DNA from: Piromyces finnis
Taxonomy: Eukaryota; Neocallimastigomycota; Neocallimastigomycetes; Neocallimastigales; Neocallimastigaceae
DNA length: 64,000 bases
Direction of reading: 5' to 3'
NCBI GenBank assembly: GCA_002104945.1
Contig: MCFH01000031.1
Location: 361,501-425,500 of the forward strand
Both the position numbers and the translations under genes were made by a program. The notes under the pieces were generated by a model. That model did no database searches. It was not told where the DNA came from and worked only from the letters and a program-made list of their open reading frames with translations. This document shows positions 25,160 through 37,825 of this stretch, one piece after another (positions within the stretch are counted from its first letter, which is position 1; every line of letters begins with the position of its first letter).

Positions 25160-25961
25160 TTCTATTTTTCTATTAATGATTTTATTGAATTATGATGATA
25201 ACAATAATTAAAGTTAATTATAATTATAATAGTAATAATAATTAGGTTTATATAAATTTAATAGATTAACAATAAAAATATAAACACATTTAATTGGATT
25301 TTTAATTTAACTATATTTTTATATTTTTCGTTTATTAATTTTATATTTTAACCATCTTTCTAATACTACTAATAATATATCATATATATTATTTACCTTA
25401 CAATATATTAATTATAATTAAATAATAAATTTTAATGAAATACAAATGTTTCTCTTTTTTATCAGATATTATAAATAAAGAATGTCAATAGTAAGAAATT
25501 TTTTAAAAATATAAAAAAAAAACAACTTCTAAAATCAATGATGGATACAAGTTAAATTAAAATTTATTTATTTATTTATTTATTTATATTAATCGAAAAT
25601 GAAAATTAATATTTATTTTTATCTTGTTATTCAATATTATCCTTTAATTTTTTCGGTTAATTTAAAACCTTTTTATAATTATTTATTAAGCAATTACATT
25701 GAAAAACAGAAGCTAAAAAATGTAAATTTTATTAATTATTTAGTACCTTTTTGTATGAATAAAAAATAAAAAAACATAAAACAATTTGTTATTGAAATAC
25801 TAAATGTATTTTATATATATATATTATTATATATATATATATATATAACAGTAATAAATAAGGATAACAATAAAAAAGGTATATTGTAGTCTAAATAGAT
25901 AGAATAAAATAATAAATAATTATTAAACTTATATGTTCTATAAACATTTCTTTTTCACTTA
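25160..25961. other. Spacer between the ZNF277 and reductase genes
   Basis: About 800 bases between two minus-strand genes: the ZNF277 promoter side and the reductase 3' end. It contains ATTT repeats (25561-25590) and AT dinucleotide runs (25813-25850). No gene is seen. Confidence 0.6.
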
Positions 25962-28900
25962 TTAACCCCAAATATCCCTTAAATATCTTTTTTCTTTGCT
26001 AAGAATCTCTAAATATTCTTGTGCTTCTATATTAGACATAGCTTCCTCAGTTGTTTGTTGAAGAATCATCGAGAAGGCTTCATGAATTCCTTTACACATA
26101 GCTTTATTACTAAAAAAATTGATATATAAAAACCATCAATGATAATAATAAGAGTTAGAATATATTTAATTAAAATCTAGAACTATATTATATATTATAT
26201 ATAGTGTAATAATTATTATGATAAATTTTTTATGATAACTTACCCACAAACATAAATGTATGTATTTCTCTTTTTTAATAACGTTCTTAAATTATTAGAA
26301 TTTTCTGGTTTAATCATGATATCTTGTACATATTTTGGTCCATTACCTTCACGAGAGGTAGTTATTTCCAAACGATCAAGAATAGGCATAGTTATTCCTA
26401 TATTTTTATTCGTAATAGTCTGACGCCAGAGTGTATTGTAATCTTTGATTAAACAATCTTTTCGATTAGATCGGCATCCATAAAATAGTTGCCATGAAGC
26501 TGATGCTTCAGCAAGTTTAACTCTTTCTTCCTCTGATATATCACCTTTTTGACCATCTTCTAAAAGCTGACGTTTATATTCTATAAAGCTAATGAATGGA
26601 GAAACACCTGTGCCAGCACCAACCATAATAATGTTTTTTGATAAAGGATTTGGTGGAAGAACAAAAGTATTGACAATTTTTGGGAAAATAGGAATATTCA
26701 CAGATTTACAACGGAAATTAACAATACAGTCTTGAATAATTGGATATTCTAACATTTCATCTAGCCAACCTGTACATAATCCGTCACGTTGATGATATTT
26801 ACCATCCTCAGAATTTTGCATAATATAATGGTGAACATTAAACATAAAGGATATTAAATTTGAATTTTGAAGTGGAGAAGAAGAAATAGAATAATATCTT
26901 GGTGATATACGTGTAGAATTTTCAAGAATAGCAACGAATGGTGGATGACAAGATTTAAATGTGTATAGTATATCTAGTAGTGAAGCGTATTGGGCTTTTA
27001 AATTACGATATGAAGATGCACCTGATATATTTAATATTAGATTAATCATTAATTAAATTAAATTACATTTAATTAATTTAAATTATATATAGTTTATATA
27101 CCTTGTGAGGAACATAAGAAATAAAGTTGTTTTTTATCTTCTATATCTGTACAATATTCAGCCAATACTCTTAGAAAAGCTTTTTTTGGAATGGCATTAA
27201 TATTAATAAAATATTTAAATGCTTCATAATAGGTATAACATTTATTTAATATCACTGGCAAACCTTTTTTTATTAATAATTATATTATTATAAATGCATG
27301 TAATATAGAGAATATTGATATATATATATATATTAATATTTTTTAAAAAAAAAAATCTGGAAATAACTATTTTTATTTTATTTTATATTATATATCAACT
27401 TTCGATAATAAAAAATGTAATAATCTTAAATAATTATTTTTTTTTTATATTTACCGGAACACAGAGCTTCTTTGGTAGTAGTGGCTCTAAAACCATCTTC
27501 AGGATCAAGTCCTAATCTCTTTAATAAAGGTAATACCATTTTATCAGAATTAGGGGCTATGATACCAAAGGCATAACCTGATTGATATTTCCAATTCAAT
27601 CCAGTAATATCAAGTGTAACCTGAACAGTTTTTTTAAGAGCGTCCTTACTAGTAAGACATTGAGTAGAGAGTACTTTTGCTGAAAACGGATTATTTTCTG
27701 AATATTGAAGAATATTATTATCAGAATTTAATTTCTTAGGAATTAGAGGAAAAATTTGCTGTGACTTTGAATAGGAAATAGAACGATAAAGATTTGATGC
27801 ACTTGTTATGGTTAAATAGGATATTGGTTTCTTAATAACATGTTTAAGTTGTGTTATTTGAGAAAGCAATTCTTTATCAAATGAAAGTTTTACTGGTACA
27901 TATTCTAAATCATTTTCAATTTCATTCTCAGCTTTTATTACGTATTCACCAACATCATTGGAGGAAAGGGTATAACTATCTTCGCTAAAATAATCGATAC
28001 TATTTGTACTTTCGCTAATATTATCATCATTGGTAATTTCAATTCCTTCCATAATATTTGTAATTTTTTCTTCCTCAACAGAAGAATTTGTTGATATTGA
28101 ATCTGTTTCTAATCCAATTTTACTTGAATTTTTAACAATATTCTTAACTTCTTTAACCCAATTTTCAACAATTTCATCAAGGCTTTTTATTTTTGTTTTA
28201 ATTTTTGTTATTTTTTTTTTTTTAATTATTTTTTGAGTTTTAAAAAAGAAATTAATAAGTAAATATTTTTATTTAAAAAAAAAAAGATAAACTTTTACTT
28301 ACTTTTTTGCATCATCACCATATGCTGTTTCAACTATTTTTACTGAACTAATTTCTTGTAATTTGAGATCTATATCTTTTGCAGGTTTACAAAAATAGGT
28401 AAAATAAGAATCACCTAAGCCTAATTTTCATGTTTAATTGTTCAATTATGTGGCGAAAATAAAAAATAATTATAGATTATTAATATTGTAAATTGGATTA
28501 TTTCCAAATTATTAACATTCCATTATTTAATTAGTATATTTCCTCTTTTTTTTGACATACCCAAAATTCCATATTTTTTATTTTTCAAAAGAGAGCAAAC
28601 TTCTTTTTTTCCTGATATTAAATCATTATAAAAATCTATTGAATTATCTGGTGGTTCTCCATCTCCAGTAGTTGATATAATTATAAAATTAATTGTCTTA
28701 TCAGTAAATTGCGCCTTATTTTATTTTTTTTTTTTTAGAAAATAAAAAATTAGTATGAATATTATTAATAAAATAAAATAAAATAAATTAATAATAATAT
28801 TATTAATAATGCAATTATTGTTTTATATTTAAAATAATTTAATTATAAATTACTATATTAATATATATAAAGTTATTTTTATGCTGATTTTGATATTATT

Positions 28901-29131
28901 GAAGATTTTAAATTTTAAATTCCATAATAATTATTCATATAAAAAAGTGTATATTTTATGAATATTCATATAGTAAATAATAAGCCTCATAACAATTACT
29001 TTTTTATAATTATTTAATTCCATTAGAGAAGCTGGTACATTTTCATTTAATAAATCTTTTTCTAAAGTTTCAGCGATGTTTCTTGCTGTTCCATTTTGTG
29101 ATCCATATAAAATATTAATCCTTAAACTCAT
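25962..29131 (-). CDS. MTRR: Methionine synthase reductase (diflavin oxidoreductase), seven exons
   Basis: Exons: 29131-29000, 28714-28561, 28420-28303, 28182-27455, 27263-27102, 27021-26244 and 26109-25962; 739 residues with consistent phases. The FMN/flavodoxin domain has YGSQNGTA (9-16), STTGDGEPPDN (~58-68) and GLGDSYFTYF (~96-105). A linker (exon 4) precedes the FAD domain, which has a SGYAFGIIAPNSD segment, RYYSISSSP (~473-481) and DGLCTGWL (~512-519). The NADPH domain has MVGAGTGVSPF (~565-575), FYGCR, PKYVQD and IYVCG, and the chain ends KEKRYLRDIWG. The CTGWL, YVQD and C-terminal KRYL-DIW motifs fit MTRR better than P450 reductase or Tah18/NDOR1. MTRR reactivates cob(II)alamin-inactivated methionine synthase with NADPH electrons. 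This implies a B12-dependent MetH in the organism, not seen in this window. Confidence 0.9.
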
Positions 29132-29140
29132 TTATTTTTA

Positions 29141-29196
<56 letters not shown>

Positions 29197-30659
29197 TTTT
29201 AAAAAAAGCCTTTAATTTTTTTTAAAAAGTTAGAAGAAATGACAATATTAATATATATATAAATAATATATATTATTATTATTTTTTTTTCATTAACTTT
29301 TTTTTTTAAAAGTGAAAAAGAAAAAATAAAGTTAATAATTTATTAAAAAAATTTCTTTATATGGATTTTAGCTGATTTTTTATATTAAATTTTTAATCTT
29401 TATTATAAATAAAGTTTATGTAAAATATTACATAAATTCTAGATATTTAAAACATTATACTGTACTCATATATTAAATTAAATAAACCAATTTATTGCTA
29501 GAGATCATATTAAAAAAAAATGTCATTTAACAATTTTAAAAAAAAAAAGTATGGAATTTAAATAAAAATTTTATGAAATAAGATAAGTTTTATAATAAAT
29601 ATTATAATTAGGATAATAATATTTATAAAAACCAGGTAAATAAATATCTTTTAATTATTATTTTTAATAATATTTATAAATTTAAATATATTACAACATT
29701 ACAAATAAAGTGTTAATGAAAATAAAGTTTAATTTTTTTTATTTTTAATATAAGTATTTTCATATTATATTTTTTAATATTCATCCCTTTTTCTATGTGG
29801 TATTATTTTTTATTTGATTTGACTTATCTAACTAAAAGAATATTATTTTATTATTTAATATACAAGTTATTTATCTTTTTGTATTAATAAATCATAGTGA
29901 CATAGGTATAAAATATATATATTTTTTTCACTTTTCAATATAAAATTAAAAGGAAAAAAATTAAATATTTTCTTAAAGTAATAAATCATAAAGATTTGAT
30001 TTTTTTTCAATATTTAATTATATTAATATTATAATAAAATAATTATATAGTATTTTTTTGACAAATTAGATTGATCTTATTTCATAATGATAATAAAATA
30101 ATATAACATAAAATGAAGAATTACTGATTCATAAATAAACTTATATTTATTATGTATTAATTATTAATTCAGTATCAATTTATCGTTTTCCTTTTATATA
30201 TATAATTGTTTTTGTTATAAAGTTTTTATTACAATTATTGATTTATTATTCTAATAAATTAAAGTTTAATAAGGGATTTACTTTAAAAAAAAAATGTGTA
30301 GTATTTTATCAATTATTATTAATATATATTCAAATATATTTTAAATATATGTAAAAATTATATTGATGTCAAAAATTGGAATATTTAAATAAATATTTAT
30401 AATTATATATATATAAATTAATTTTTTTTTTTTTATTTAAAAAAAAAAGAACAAAGAAAAGTAGATAAAAAGTTATATTCATTTATCCTTTTTTTTTTTT
30501 TTAAACATTAACAAGATATACATATATTTAAAATAATAATAAAAGTAATTAAATAAAAAAAAGAAAAGAAGTAAAAAGGGTTTTTTTAAAAAAATATAAA
30601 CAAATAAAAACAAACAGACAAAAAAAAAAATACAATTCATAAATAAATATAAAAAAATA
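29132..30659. other. Divergent promoter region between reductase and annexin genes
   Basis: This region has to serve both the minus-strand reductase and the plus-strand annexin. It includes an ATT run (about 29146-29195) just upstream of the reductase ATG, poly-T/poly-A tracts at 30422-30450 and an A-rich leader (30570-30659) before the annexin ATG. No gene is seen. Confidence 0.6.
29146..29195. repeat. ATT microsatellite upstream of the reductase
   Basis: About 16 ATT copies begin some 15 bases upstream of the reductase ATG (minus strand) and end at a T6A7 junction. On the transcript strand they would be AAT repeats in the 5' leader or promoter. Confidence 0.85.
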
Positions 30660-32595
30660 ATGTCAAATATATATCTTACTCAAGATGAAGTTAATAACAC
30701 TATCGAAGAAATAAGAGCTACTATGAAAGGTTTAGGAACCGACGAAAAAGTATGTGTTTAATTAAATAAAATGATACATAATAAAATTAAATGTGAAAAG
30801 AATATGAAACAAAGAAAAAAGAAATTAAATAAAAAAAAAGGTTCATCATAAATTATTAAAATTTTAGTGTTATATATATTTTAAAATATTATTTATGTTT
30901 TGGATTTGAATTTCGCAGAAACTGTTAAGGATTCTTGGTACTAAAACCCCAAAACAAATGTCCCAAATTATGTCTAGATATCTTAATAATTATGGTAAAT
31001 TTTAGTTATTAAATTAATAAATTAAAATTATTAAAACAAAAATATGTATTATCAAAGCTATTTTGTAAGCATTATTAATTCAATTAAATTATATTTTAAT
31101 ATTTTTATTTAAATTAAAAATAAATGTGTACATTTTAATTTTTTATAATAAAGGTCATACTTTATATCAACATATTTCTAGTGAAGTACATGGCTCTTTT
31201 GGAAATATATGTAGGGGTGTTTCTCTTCCAATTATTGAATTTGATTGTGATTTACTTCGTGAAGTAATTTATTACAATTTATATACAATAATTTGATATT
31301 AGTTATAATGTATAATATTGTAATCATAATTAGAGCTATGCGTACTAATATTAGTTTATTTTTCTTTCTTTATAATAGGCTTGTAAAAAAACTTTTACAG
31401 CTAATTATACTTATATTACTGAGGTTTTAGTTGGCAGAACAAATCATGATATTAAAGCTATTAAATCTTTTTACGAAGATAAATATAATGAAAAAGTTGA
31501 GGATATTATTAATAGAAAATGTTATGGTGATATGAAAAAATTATATTTAACATGTTTAGAGGTAATTATTAATTATAGTTTATTATTTTTAAAAATTGCA
31601 TTGTTTTAGTATTTTTATTTTTTTTTAATATTTTTAATTTTTATTAATTATTTTTTTAATAATTATGAATAAATAAATAAATAAAAAATGTACAGGCAAA
31701 TAGAGAAGAAACCAAAGAATATACTGAAGAAGATATCATAGAAGATGTAAATACATTATATCAGGCGACAGAAGCAAGATGGAATGCATCTGAAAAAGTT
31801 GTAATGTAAAGTATCAATAATATTTTAGTAGTAGTTGTTGTTAAAGTTATTTATTATTTATACAATAATATATAATACTGTCTTCCTATTATTAAATAGT
31901 GATATACTATGTCGTCGTCAATTTCAACATTTAAGAAATGTTTTTTATGCCTATCAAAATAAATATAAAAAACCATTCACTTCAGTTGTTGAAAAAAAGT
32001 TTATTGGCCCAATAGAAAAGAACTTTTTAATTTTAAGTAATATTTCTATATAGTTTAAAATATAATAACCTTTTTATATTTAGAATTTAAAATCTTGATT
32101 ACAATTAATCATTAAAAATTAACATATTTTAAATATTATTATAATTCAGTTAAATCTGCAATGAACAGATATCAATATATTGCAGAGCAATTCAATATAG
32201 CTATTAATACTACATCAGTTCAGCATACCAAATTAATTAGATACACAATTCGTTACAGAACTCCGGCTATTTTAGAATTAATTAAAGATTCATATAATAA
32301 CAATTATACTAGAACTTTTGGAGAAGAGTTAAATAATGCCATATTTATCGACGATAGAACTAAAGAAATGATTTTATTATTGTTAAATGAAAAGAAAATA
32401 AAAATAAATAAAAAAGAGGAAGATAATGGAAAAGAGAAGAGTAGAGGCATTCCAAATGAAGATTCTGATTCTAATGATGAAGATATAATTGATGATAGAA
32501 TTGAAAATATAAAAGAAAATAATGATAATGAAACCATTAAAATTGTTCAAGATGAAGATATCTATCCAAAAATTCAACAAACTAAAGAAGAATAA
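30660..32595 (+). CDS. Annexin with acidic C-terminal tail, seven exons
   Basis: Exons 30660-30749, 30919-30994, 31154-31263, 31379-31561, 31696-31805, 31900-32036 and 32150-32595 give 383 residues. Annexins bind acidic phospholipid membranes through Ca2+ held by GxGT loops. Repeat 1 has the canonical loop (MKGLGTDEK, 22-30), with an acidic partner about 38 residues on (SSEVHGSF). Repeat 2 (EACKKTFTANY...ITEVLVGR), repeat 3 (VVIDILCRRQFQHLRNVFYAY) and repeat 4 (LIRYTIRYRTPAILELIKDSY) keep the helix pattern, but their calcium loops look lost. The last ~50 residues are a Glu/Asp/Asn-rich tail absent from typical annexins. The junction restoring KVVIDILCRR across 31805/31900 supports the model. 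No N-terminal extension is present. Confidence 0.92.
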
Positions 32596-33150
32596 AAAAA
32601 TAAAGGAATAAAGAAAAAATAATACAATAATATAAAAAAATATAATAAAGAAAATAAAATGGAATTAAATAAAATAAACATAATAAATAAAATAACAAAA
32701 GCATAAATAAAAAACTTGAATGATTAATATCTTTATTTTCTACTTAATACTCATGTATAAAATTTATATATATTGAGCAAATAAAATAAAAATTAAAAAA
32801 CATATACACATATATATATCAGTGATATATAATCAAAATATTTCAATACATATATATATATATATATCGATGATATATAATCAAAATATTTTAAATTTTA
32901 AAAAATAATACACTCATACATATACACAAATTAAAGTAGAAAAAATATAATAATAACATTATTAAATAGTAAAAAAAAAAAAAAAAGTGTATAAGATAAA
33001 TTTAACAACGCTTTCTTTACATATAAAATAAAATTTTATATCTATATATATGATTATTTTTGTTTTAAAATTATAAAAATGTAATTTGTAAAGACATTAT
33101 AATGAATAAAGCAATTATAATAATAAATAATATATTATTTTTATAACCCA

Positions 33151-33184
<34 letters not shown>

Positions 33185-33471
33185 GTATAAATCTAAAATA
33201 TAGTTAATAAAATGTATAATAATAATTTATGATTTAATATAATACCAAATAAATAAAATAATAATAAAACTAAATTAGAAAAAATTCATTTAGTCGTATC
33301 TTTATTATTTTAATATTTTATTTATTTTTTTATTACTTCTTCTTATTCAAACCCCATAAAAAGAAAAACATTATAATTATATTTTTATTTATTTTAATAG
33401 AATTTTGAAATAGTTTTTATAGATTTTTTTTAATAATATTATTAAAATAATGTATTAAATTAAATGAGTTT
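32596..33471. other. Intergenic spacer between convergent annexin and 2H-protein genes
   Basis: Both 3' ends lie here. The stretch contains a two-copy 48-bp imperfect tandem repeat (about 32801-32895) and a T34 run (33150-33183). No gene is seen. Confidence 0.6.
32801..32895. repeat. Two-copy imperfect tandem repeat, 48-bp period
   Basis: The segment TGATATATAATCAAAATATT occurs at 32823 and 32871, each preceded by a CATATA(N) AT-dinucleotide block ending in ATC. This suggests a local duplication downstream of the annexin gene. Confidence 0.7.
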
Positions 33472-34683
33472 TTAATTTTTTTCATCAATAATCTCATCCT
33501 CAGAGTCATCTGTACTAAATGGTATTATATCGTGACATTTCCATGTTTTAGTTTCACCTTCTGTTTTCCAAATTTCAATTTGGGATATAGTAAATTTTAA
33601 GGGTAAGTAATTAACATAATTTCTTTCGTACATTATTTCATTTAAAATACGTCTTTTCATAATATTATGAAAATCACCATAAATTAAACTAACATGTGGG
33701 AAATAACCATTTTTATTTTCTAGTTCTAATAATTCCATGACTCTTCTGTAAATATATTCTAAGTCATGGGTTAATTCTACTTTTCCTAATACGCACTGAT
33801 AATATTTATTGCCTGTTGTTATATTAGTCATTTTTAATTCAAAAGGTTCCATCATAGAAAGTGAATTAAGTTTTTTTTTTAAATTTTCTAAAGGCATATC
33901 TATTGGTGCATAAAGTGTTAAATGTGGTTCAAATAATTCAGTTTTATATTCGCGTGATAGATCAGCTACTGTATTATTTAAAAGTTTATATGTTTCAGAT
34001 GTTCTTTCTGGTGTCATTAATAGTGAATATCCTTTAAATTCTAAACTTTGAGTTGGTCTTTTTCTGTATTTTCTATGTACGGCTGAAATGTTGTTTGAGT
34101 TTGGATGGCTAAATGAACCAAAATGAACACCTGTAAAATAAAAAATAACAGCAATAAAAAATGCAGCACCCAGCAATACATTTAATATTTGCATAAAATA
34201 CTTTAAAAATTTATCTAATTTTAAAGTACATTTTCCTATATATCCAACTCCTTCTTCTTGTAATGAATAATTAAAATTATTATTTTTTGTTGGTATTTTT
34301 TCGTGATAATGATTATTTAATGGTGTAGTTTTTTCTTCTTCTTCTCCATTCTTAAATTTTTGATTATTTTGATAAAAAGTTTTTAAAAAGTCAGTTTGAT
34401 TACAATTATCTATTGGAATATATCCATTTTTAAATTTCTTATGTATTTCACTTTCTTTCTCTTTTATTTCCTTTATTTTTTGTTTAATTTTTATCATCAT
34501 TTCTTCTTTATTCAATTCTTGATAATCCTCATTCATCTTTTCATCAGAAAACAGATAACCAAAATTATCCTTTAAAGGATTCTTTGGTTTTTCATTTTCC
34601 ATAAATATATTATCGATGTTTTCTTTTTTATTTGTGTCTTTATCCTTTTTATTATTATCTATATTAAAATAGTTATTATCCAT
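33472..34683 (-). CDS. Membrane-anchored 2H phosphoesterase, cyclic phosphodiesterase (Cpd1)-like
   Basis: Single exon, 403 residues. Residues 1-160 are Lys/Glu/Asn-rich with a likely coiled coil (~55-82, MIKIKQKIKEIKEKESEIHK). A membrane segment lies at about 163-184 (FMQILNVLLGAAFFIAVIFYF). Residues 215-390 form a 2H domain with the two signature motifs FEPHLTL (H254, T256) and YFPHVSLIYGD (H330, S332). The flanking pattern (EPH-T, then FPH-SL-Y-D) fits the fungal/plant CPDase family, which opens 2',3'-cyclic nucleotides or ADP-ribose 1'',2''-cyclic phosphate, a product of tRNA splicing. Both catalytic histidines are present, so it is probably active. Yeast Cpd1 lacks the long N-terminus and membrane helix. 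Orientation (type II or other) is not determined. Confidence 0.87.
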   Translation of the reverse strand: MDNNYFNIDNNKKDKDTNKKENIDNIFMENEKPKNPLKDNFGYLFSDEKMNEDYQELNKEEMMIKIKQKIKEIKEKESEIHKKFKNGYIPIDNCNQTDFLKTFYQNNQKFKNGEEEEKTTPLNNHYHEKIPTKNNNFNYSLQEEGVGYIGKCTLKLDKFLKYFMQILNVLLGAAFFIAVIFYFTGVHFGSFSHPNSNNISAVHRKYRKRPTQSLEFKGYSLLMTPERTSETYKLLNNTVADLSREYKTELFEPHLTLYAPIDMPLENLKKKLNSLSMMEPFELKMTNITTGNKYYQCVLGKVELTHDLEYIYRRVMELLELENKNGYFPHVSLIYGDFHNIMKRRILNEIMYERNYVNYLPLKFTISQIEIWKTEGETKTWKCHDIIPFSTDDSEDEIIDEKN

Positions 34684-35144
34684 TATTTATATATTGTTTA
34701 TTTCTTAATATAATTAATATTGTTATTATAACTCTCAGTATATTATTTATCTTATACAAGATTTCTATGTTATGATTAGAAATTTTAAGTATTCTCTATT
34801 ATTTATACTTTAATAAAAGTAAAATTGATAATTATTAAATATTAAATAATAACTAATGTAGTATTTTATTTATTAAATTTTATTTAATATGTAAAATATG
34901 TAAAATATTGTATGGTAGCTAAATTTAATGTTAGTATTATAATTTTATATATTTTCTTTATTTATTATTTTGTACTACAATTTTCAAATGTTTAAATTTC
35001 ATAATTAATTAAATTAAAATCTTATAAATTAATATATATTAATTCTTTATAAAAAAATAAAAATAAAATAAAATTACAATTTTTAAGCATATACTTATTT
35101 CAAAAATAATATAATTATTAAAAATAATAATATACAATAAAACA
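34684..35144. other. Divergent promoter region, 2H protein and aldo-keto reductase
   Basis: A 461-base AT-rich gap between divergently transcribed genes, necessarily carrying both promoters. I see no distinctive element in it. Confidence 0.6.
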
Positions 35145-36862
35145 ATGAACCAAAATACAATAGTTTTAAATAATGGAAAGAAGATGCCAATTATTGGTTT
35201 AGGAACTTGTAAATATATTATTCATTTTTTTTAATTTGTTATAGAACAATAAAAACATTAATTTATGAATTTAAATAAATTAGTTTTATCTGAACCAGAA
35301 AAAGTAATTAATTCGGTTAAAACTGCTCTTAAATTAGGATATAAACATATTGATTGTGCATTATGTTGTAAGTAACTATGTTTCAATTTATATAATATAA
35401 TACTTTTATTCACTTAAAATTTTTATTTATATTTTTCAAAATGCATAATTTTTCATTTTATTTAGATTTATATTATAATAATTTTAATGTTCGTATTAAT
35501 TTTTTTTTTCTTTATTATTTTAATTTTTTAATTTGAATTTGGATTTATAAATATAAACAATATATGAACTTATATTTATTGAATATACCAACAATGGCAT
35601 AACAATAATTATATTATAATAATGGTAATGATAAAGATAATAATGAAAAAGAAGTTGGTCAAGGAATTCAAGAATCAATAAAGGAAGGCATTAAACGTGA
35701 AGATATATTTATAACTTCTAAATTATGGAATACTTATCATCGTCCAGAATTAGTTGCTAAAGGTCTTGAAAAAACTTTAAATGTAAATAAATGTTATATA
35801 ATAAAGTTAATATTTAGAGGGTTTATTTCTAATTATTATTATTCAAAAATTTCTAAATTGATGATACAATTAATAAAAATAATATTTTATTAACAATTTA
35901 ATTATATTTTTAAAGGATTTACAATTAGAATATGTTGATCTTTATTTAATTCATTGGCCTGCTGCTCAAGATCCAAATGGCCCTTTATTTACAGGTGAAT
36001 TAGAAGATGTTCCTATTATTAATACTTGGAGGGAAATGGAAGTATGTATAATGTATAAAATATTAACACAAAAAATCTCTTAAAATATTTAAATAATAAA
36101 GTTCATTATTAGGATTATAAATATAATTATAAAATAAAATTTAGTATTTATAAATTTTATATATAATAATAAAATATATTATTATTTTATATAATATTAG
36201 AAATTATATAAGTCTGGTAAAGCAAAGGCAATTGGTGTATCAAATTTCAATATTGATATGTTAAATGATTTATTGGAAAAAGCAGAAATTAAGCCAGTTA
36301 TGAACCAAGTAAAAATATAATATATAAATTTCTGAAATAAATAAATAATTCAAAAATACTTAAAATATTTATATAATATTTATTTTAATAATTGTTAAGG
36401 TTGAACTTCATCCATATCTTCCTCAACATAAATTAGTTAAATTTTGTAAAGATAATGATATCCAACTTACTGCATATTGTCCATTAGGCCAAAAAACTAA
36501 TCCAAAGATTAGTGAAGATCCTATTATTATTGAAATTGCTAAGAGAAATGATATGACTCCTTCTCAAGTCATTCTTTCATGGAATGCACAAAGAAATGTT
36601 GTTGGTATGTATATAGTATATAAGCATATTCTGAATTTTTATTGAAATAAATAAAATTAATTAATATTTTAAATGTTTAAATTATAAATTATGACAAATA
36701 GTTATCCCAAAATCAGTTACACCATTAAGGATTGAAGAAAACTTCCAAATAAAGGAGCTTCCAAAAGAAGATTTTGAAAAAATAAACTGTATTACTACAA
36801 GACAAAGAGTTGTTAAAGGAGCTCGTTTTGGAAATATATTCCCTGATTTTGGTGATTTTTAA
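35145..36862 (+). CDS. Aldo-keto reductase, seven exons
   Basis: Exons 35145-35208, 35284-35367, 35637-35782, 35916-36041, 36201-36308, 36400-36604 and 36702-36862 give 297 residues, a normal AKR length. AKRs are cytosolic TIM-barrel enzymes that reduce aldehydes or ketones with NAD(P)H. The catalytic tetrad is complete: D45 and Y50 in HIDCALCYNNE, K78 in TSKLWN and H111 in [17 protein letters not shown] and [15 protein letters not shown] supply the second and third family signatures, the latter binding the cofactor 2'-phosphate. The start fits the usual N-terminal beta hairpin ([16 protein letters not shown]). The exon 3 acceptor was placed after GATAAAG at 35636 because this restores [11 protein letters not shown]. 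Substrate cannot be told. A xylose reductase or general aldehyde reductase is possible. Confidence 0.93.
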
Positions 36863-37825
36863 TTAATATCATAATATCATAAAATATATCATAAAACACA
36901 AACGAAAAGAAAAGAAAGAAAAAAAAAATTATTATCTTTTGTAATTTCTATAATAAGAAATAAAATATTTTTAAATATTTTTATAATTTTGTTTAAATGA
37001 TAAAGAAATTTTTAAATATTATTGTTAAATATAATATATCTAAGGGATTAAATAATAATTATTATTCAGTTTCATCATAACATTGATGGATGAACATTTA
37101 TGATATCCCTCCCAAAAGTCTATATTTCTTTATTTATTTCATGATTAATAAGGATAAAAATAATTTAAAAATATTAAATTAAAAAATATTTTCTTATTGA
37201 AAAAAGATCAAAAATAGTATAATAGATTCTAATAAATTATATTATATAATTATTATAAAATTGTAATAATTATATACTACCTAGCGATATTGATTTTGGT
37301 ACATTATATAAATATTTTTTTATATAAGCATTAAAGTTAATACTTTAATTTTATAATTTACAAATAGATTATTAATAACAAAAATATATTTTTGAAGTCT
37401 TCCTAGTATAAAGTCTGGCTAAAATCCCAAAAAATCTAGGATAAATATTAAGGCTTAGTTAATTGGATACATATAATAAATAACTCATTAAACGAAAATA
37501 AATATATTTAAAAAAAAGCTAAGCATTTTACTATTATTTTTAGTTATTAAATATTAAAATGTAAAATATTAAATAAATGCAGAGCCAGATACTTTCACTA
37601 AATACAAGGTTTTTTATATTAAAGTTTTTTTTATTTTAAAGTTTATTTTTATTAAATATTTTAAAAACCTTATTAATCAAATATAATAGAAAAATGTTTG
37701 TTTCATAATTAATAATAGAAAATATTAAAATTATTTGATTAAAGAAAGTAGTATTTTTTAATTTATATTAAAAAAATGAGGTAATAAAAAAAAAAAAAAA
37801 TAGTATTTTTTAATTTATATTGAAA
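36863..37825. other. Intergenic region upstream of the receptor gene
   Basis: About 960 AT-rich bases. The parts around 37075-37130 and 37395-37465 have higher complexity than usual spacer and could be relic sequence. A 21-base direct repeat, TAGTATTTTTTAATTTATAT plus T, occurs at 37749 and 37801. The true start codon and first exon of the receptor should lie here but could not be fixed. Confidence 0.5.
37749..37821. repeat. 21-bp direct repeat with 31-bp spacer before the receptor
   Basis: The same 21 bases occur at 37749-37769 and 37801-37821. Between them are ATGAGGTAATA and an A14 run. The second copy leads into the presumed first acceptor (CTACAG at 37820-37825). Confidence 0.8.

Noticed and set aside
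37390-37470. LTR-like fragment
   Set aside because: Higher complexity but no matching second copy, TG...CA ends or primer-binding site could be seen.
37570-37610. ATGCAGAGCCAG... as first receptor exon
   Set aside because: The possible donor (AAG/GTTTTT) is weak and leaves phase 2, which does not fit the phase 0 acceptor at 37826.
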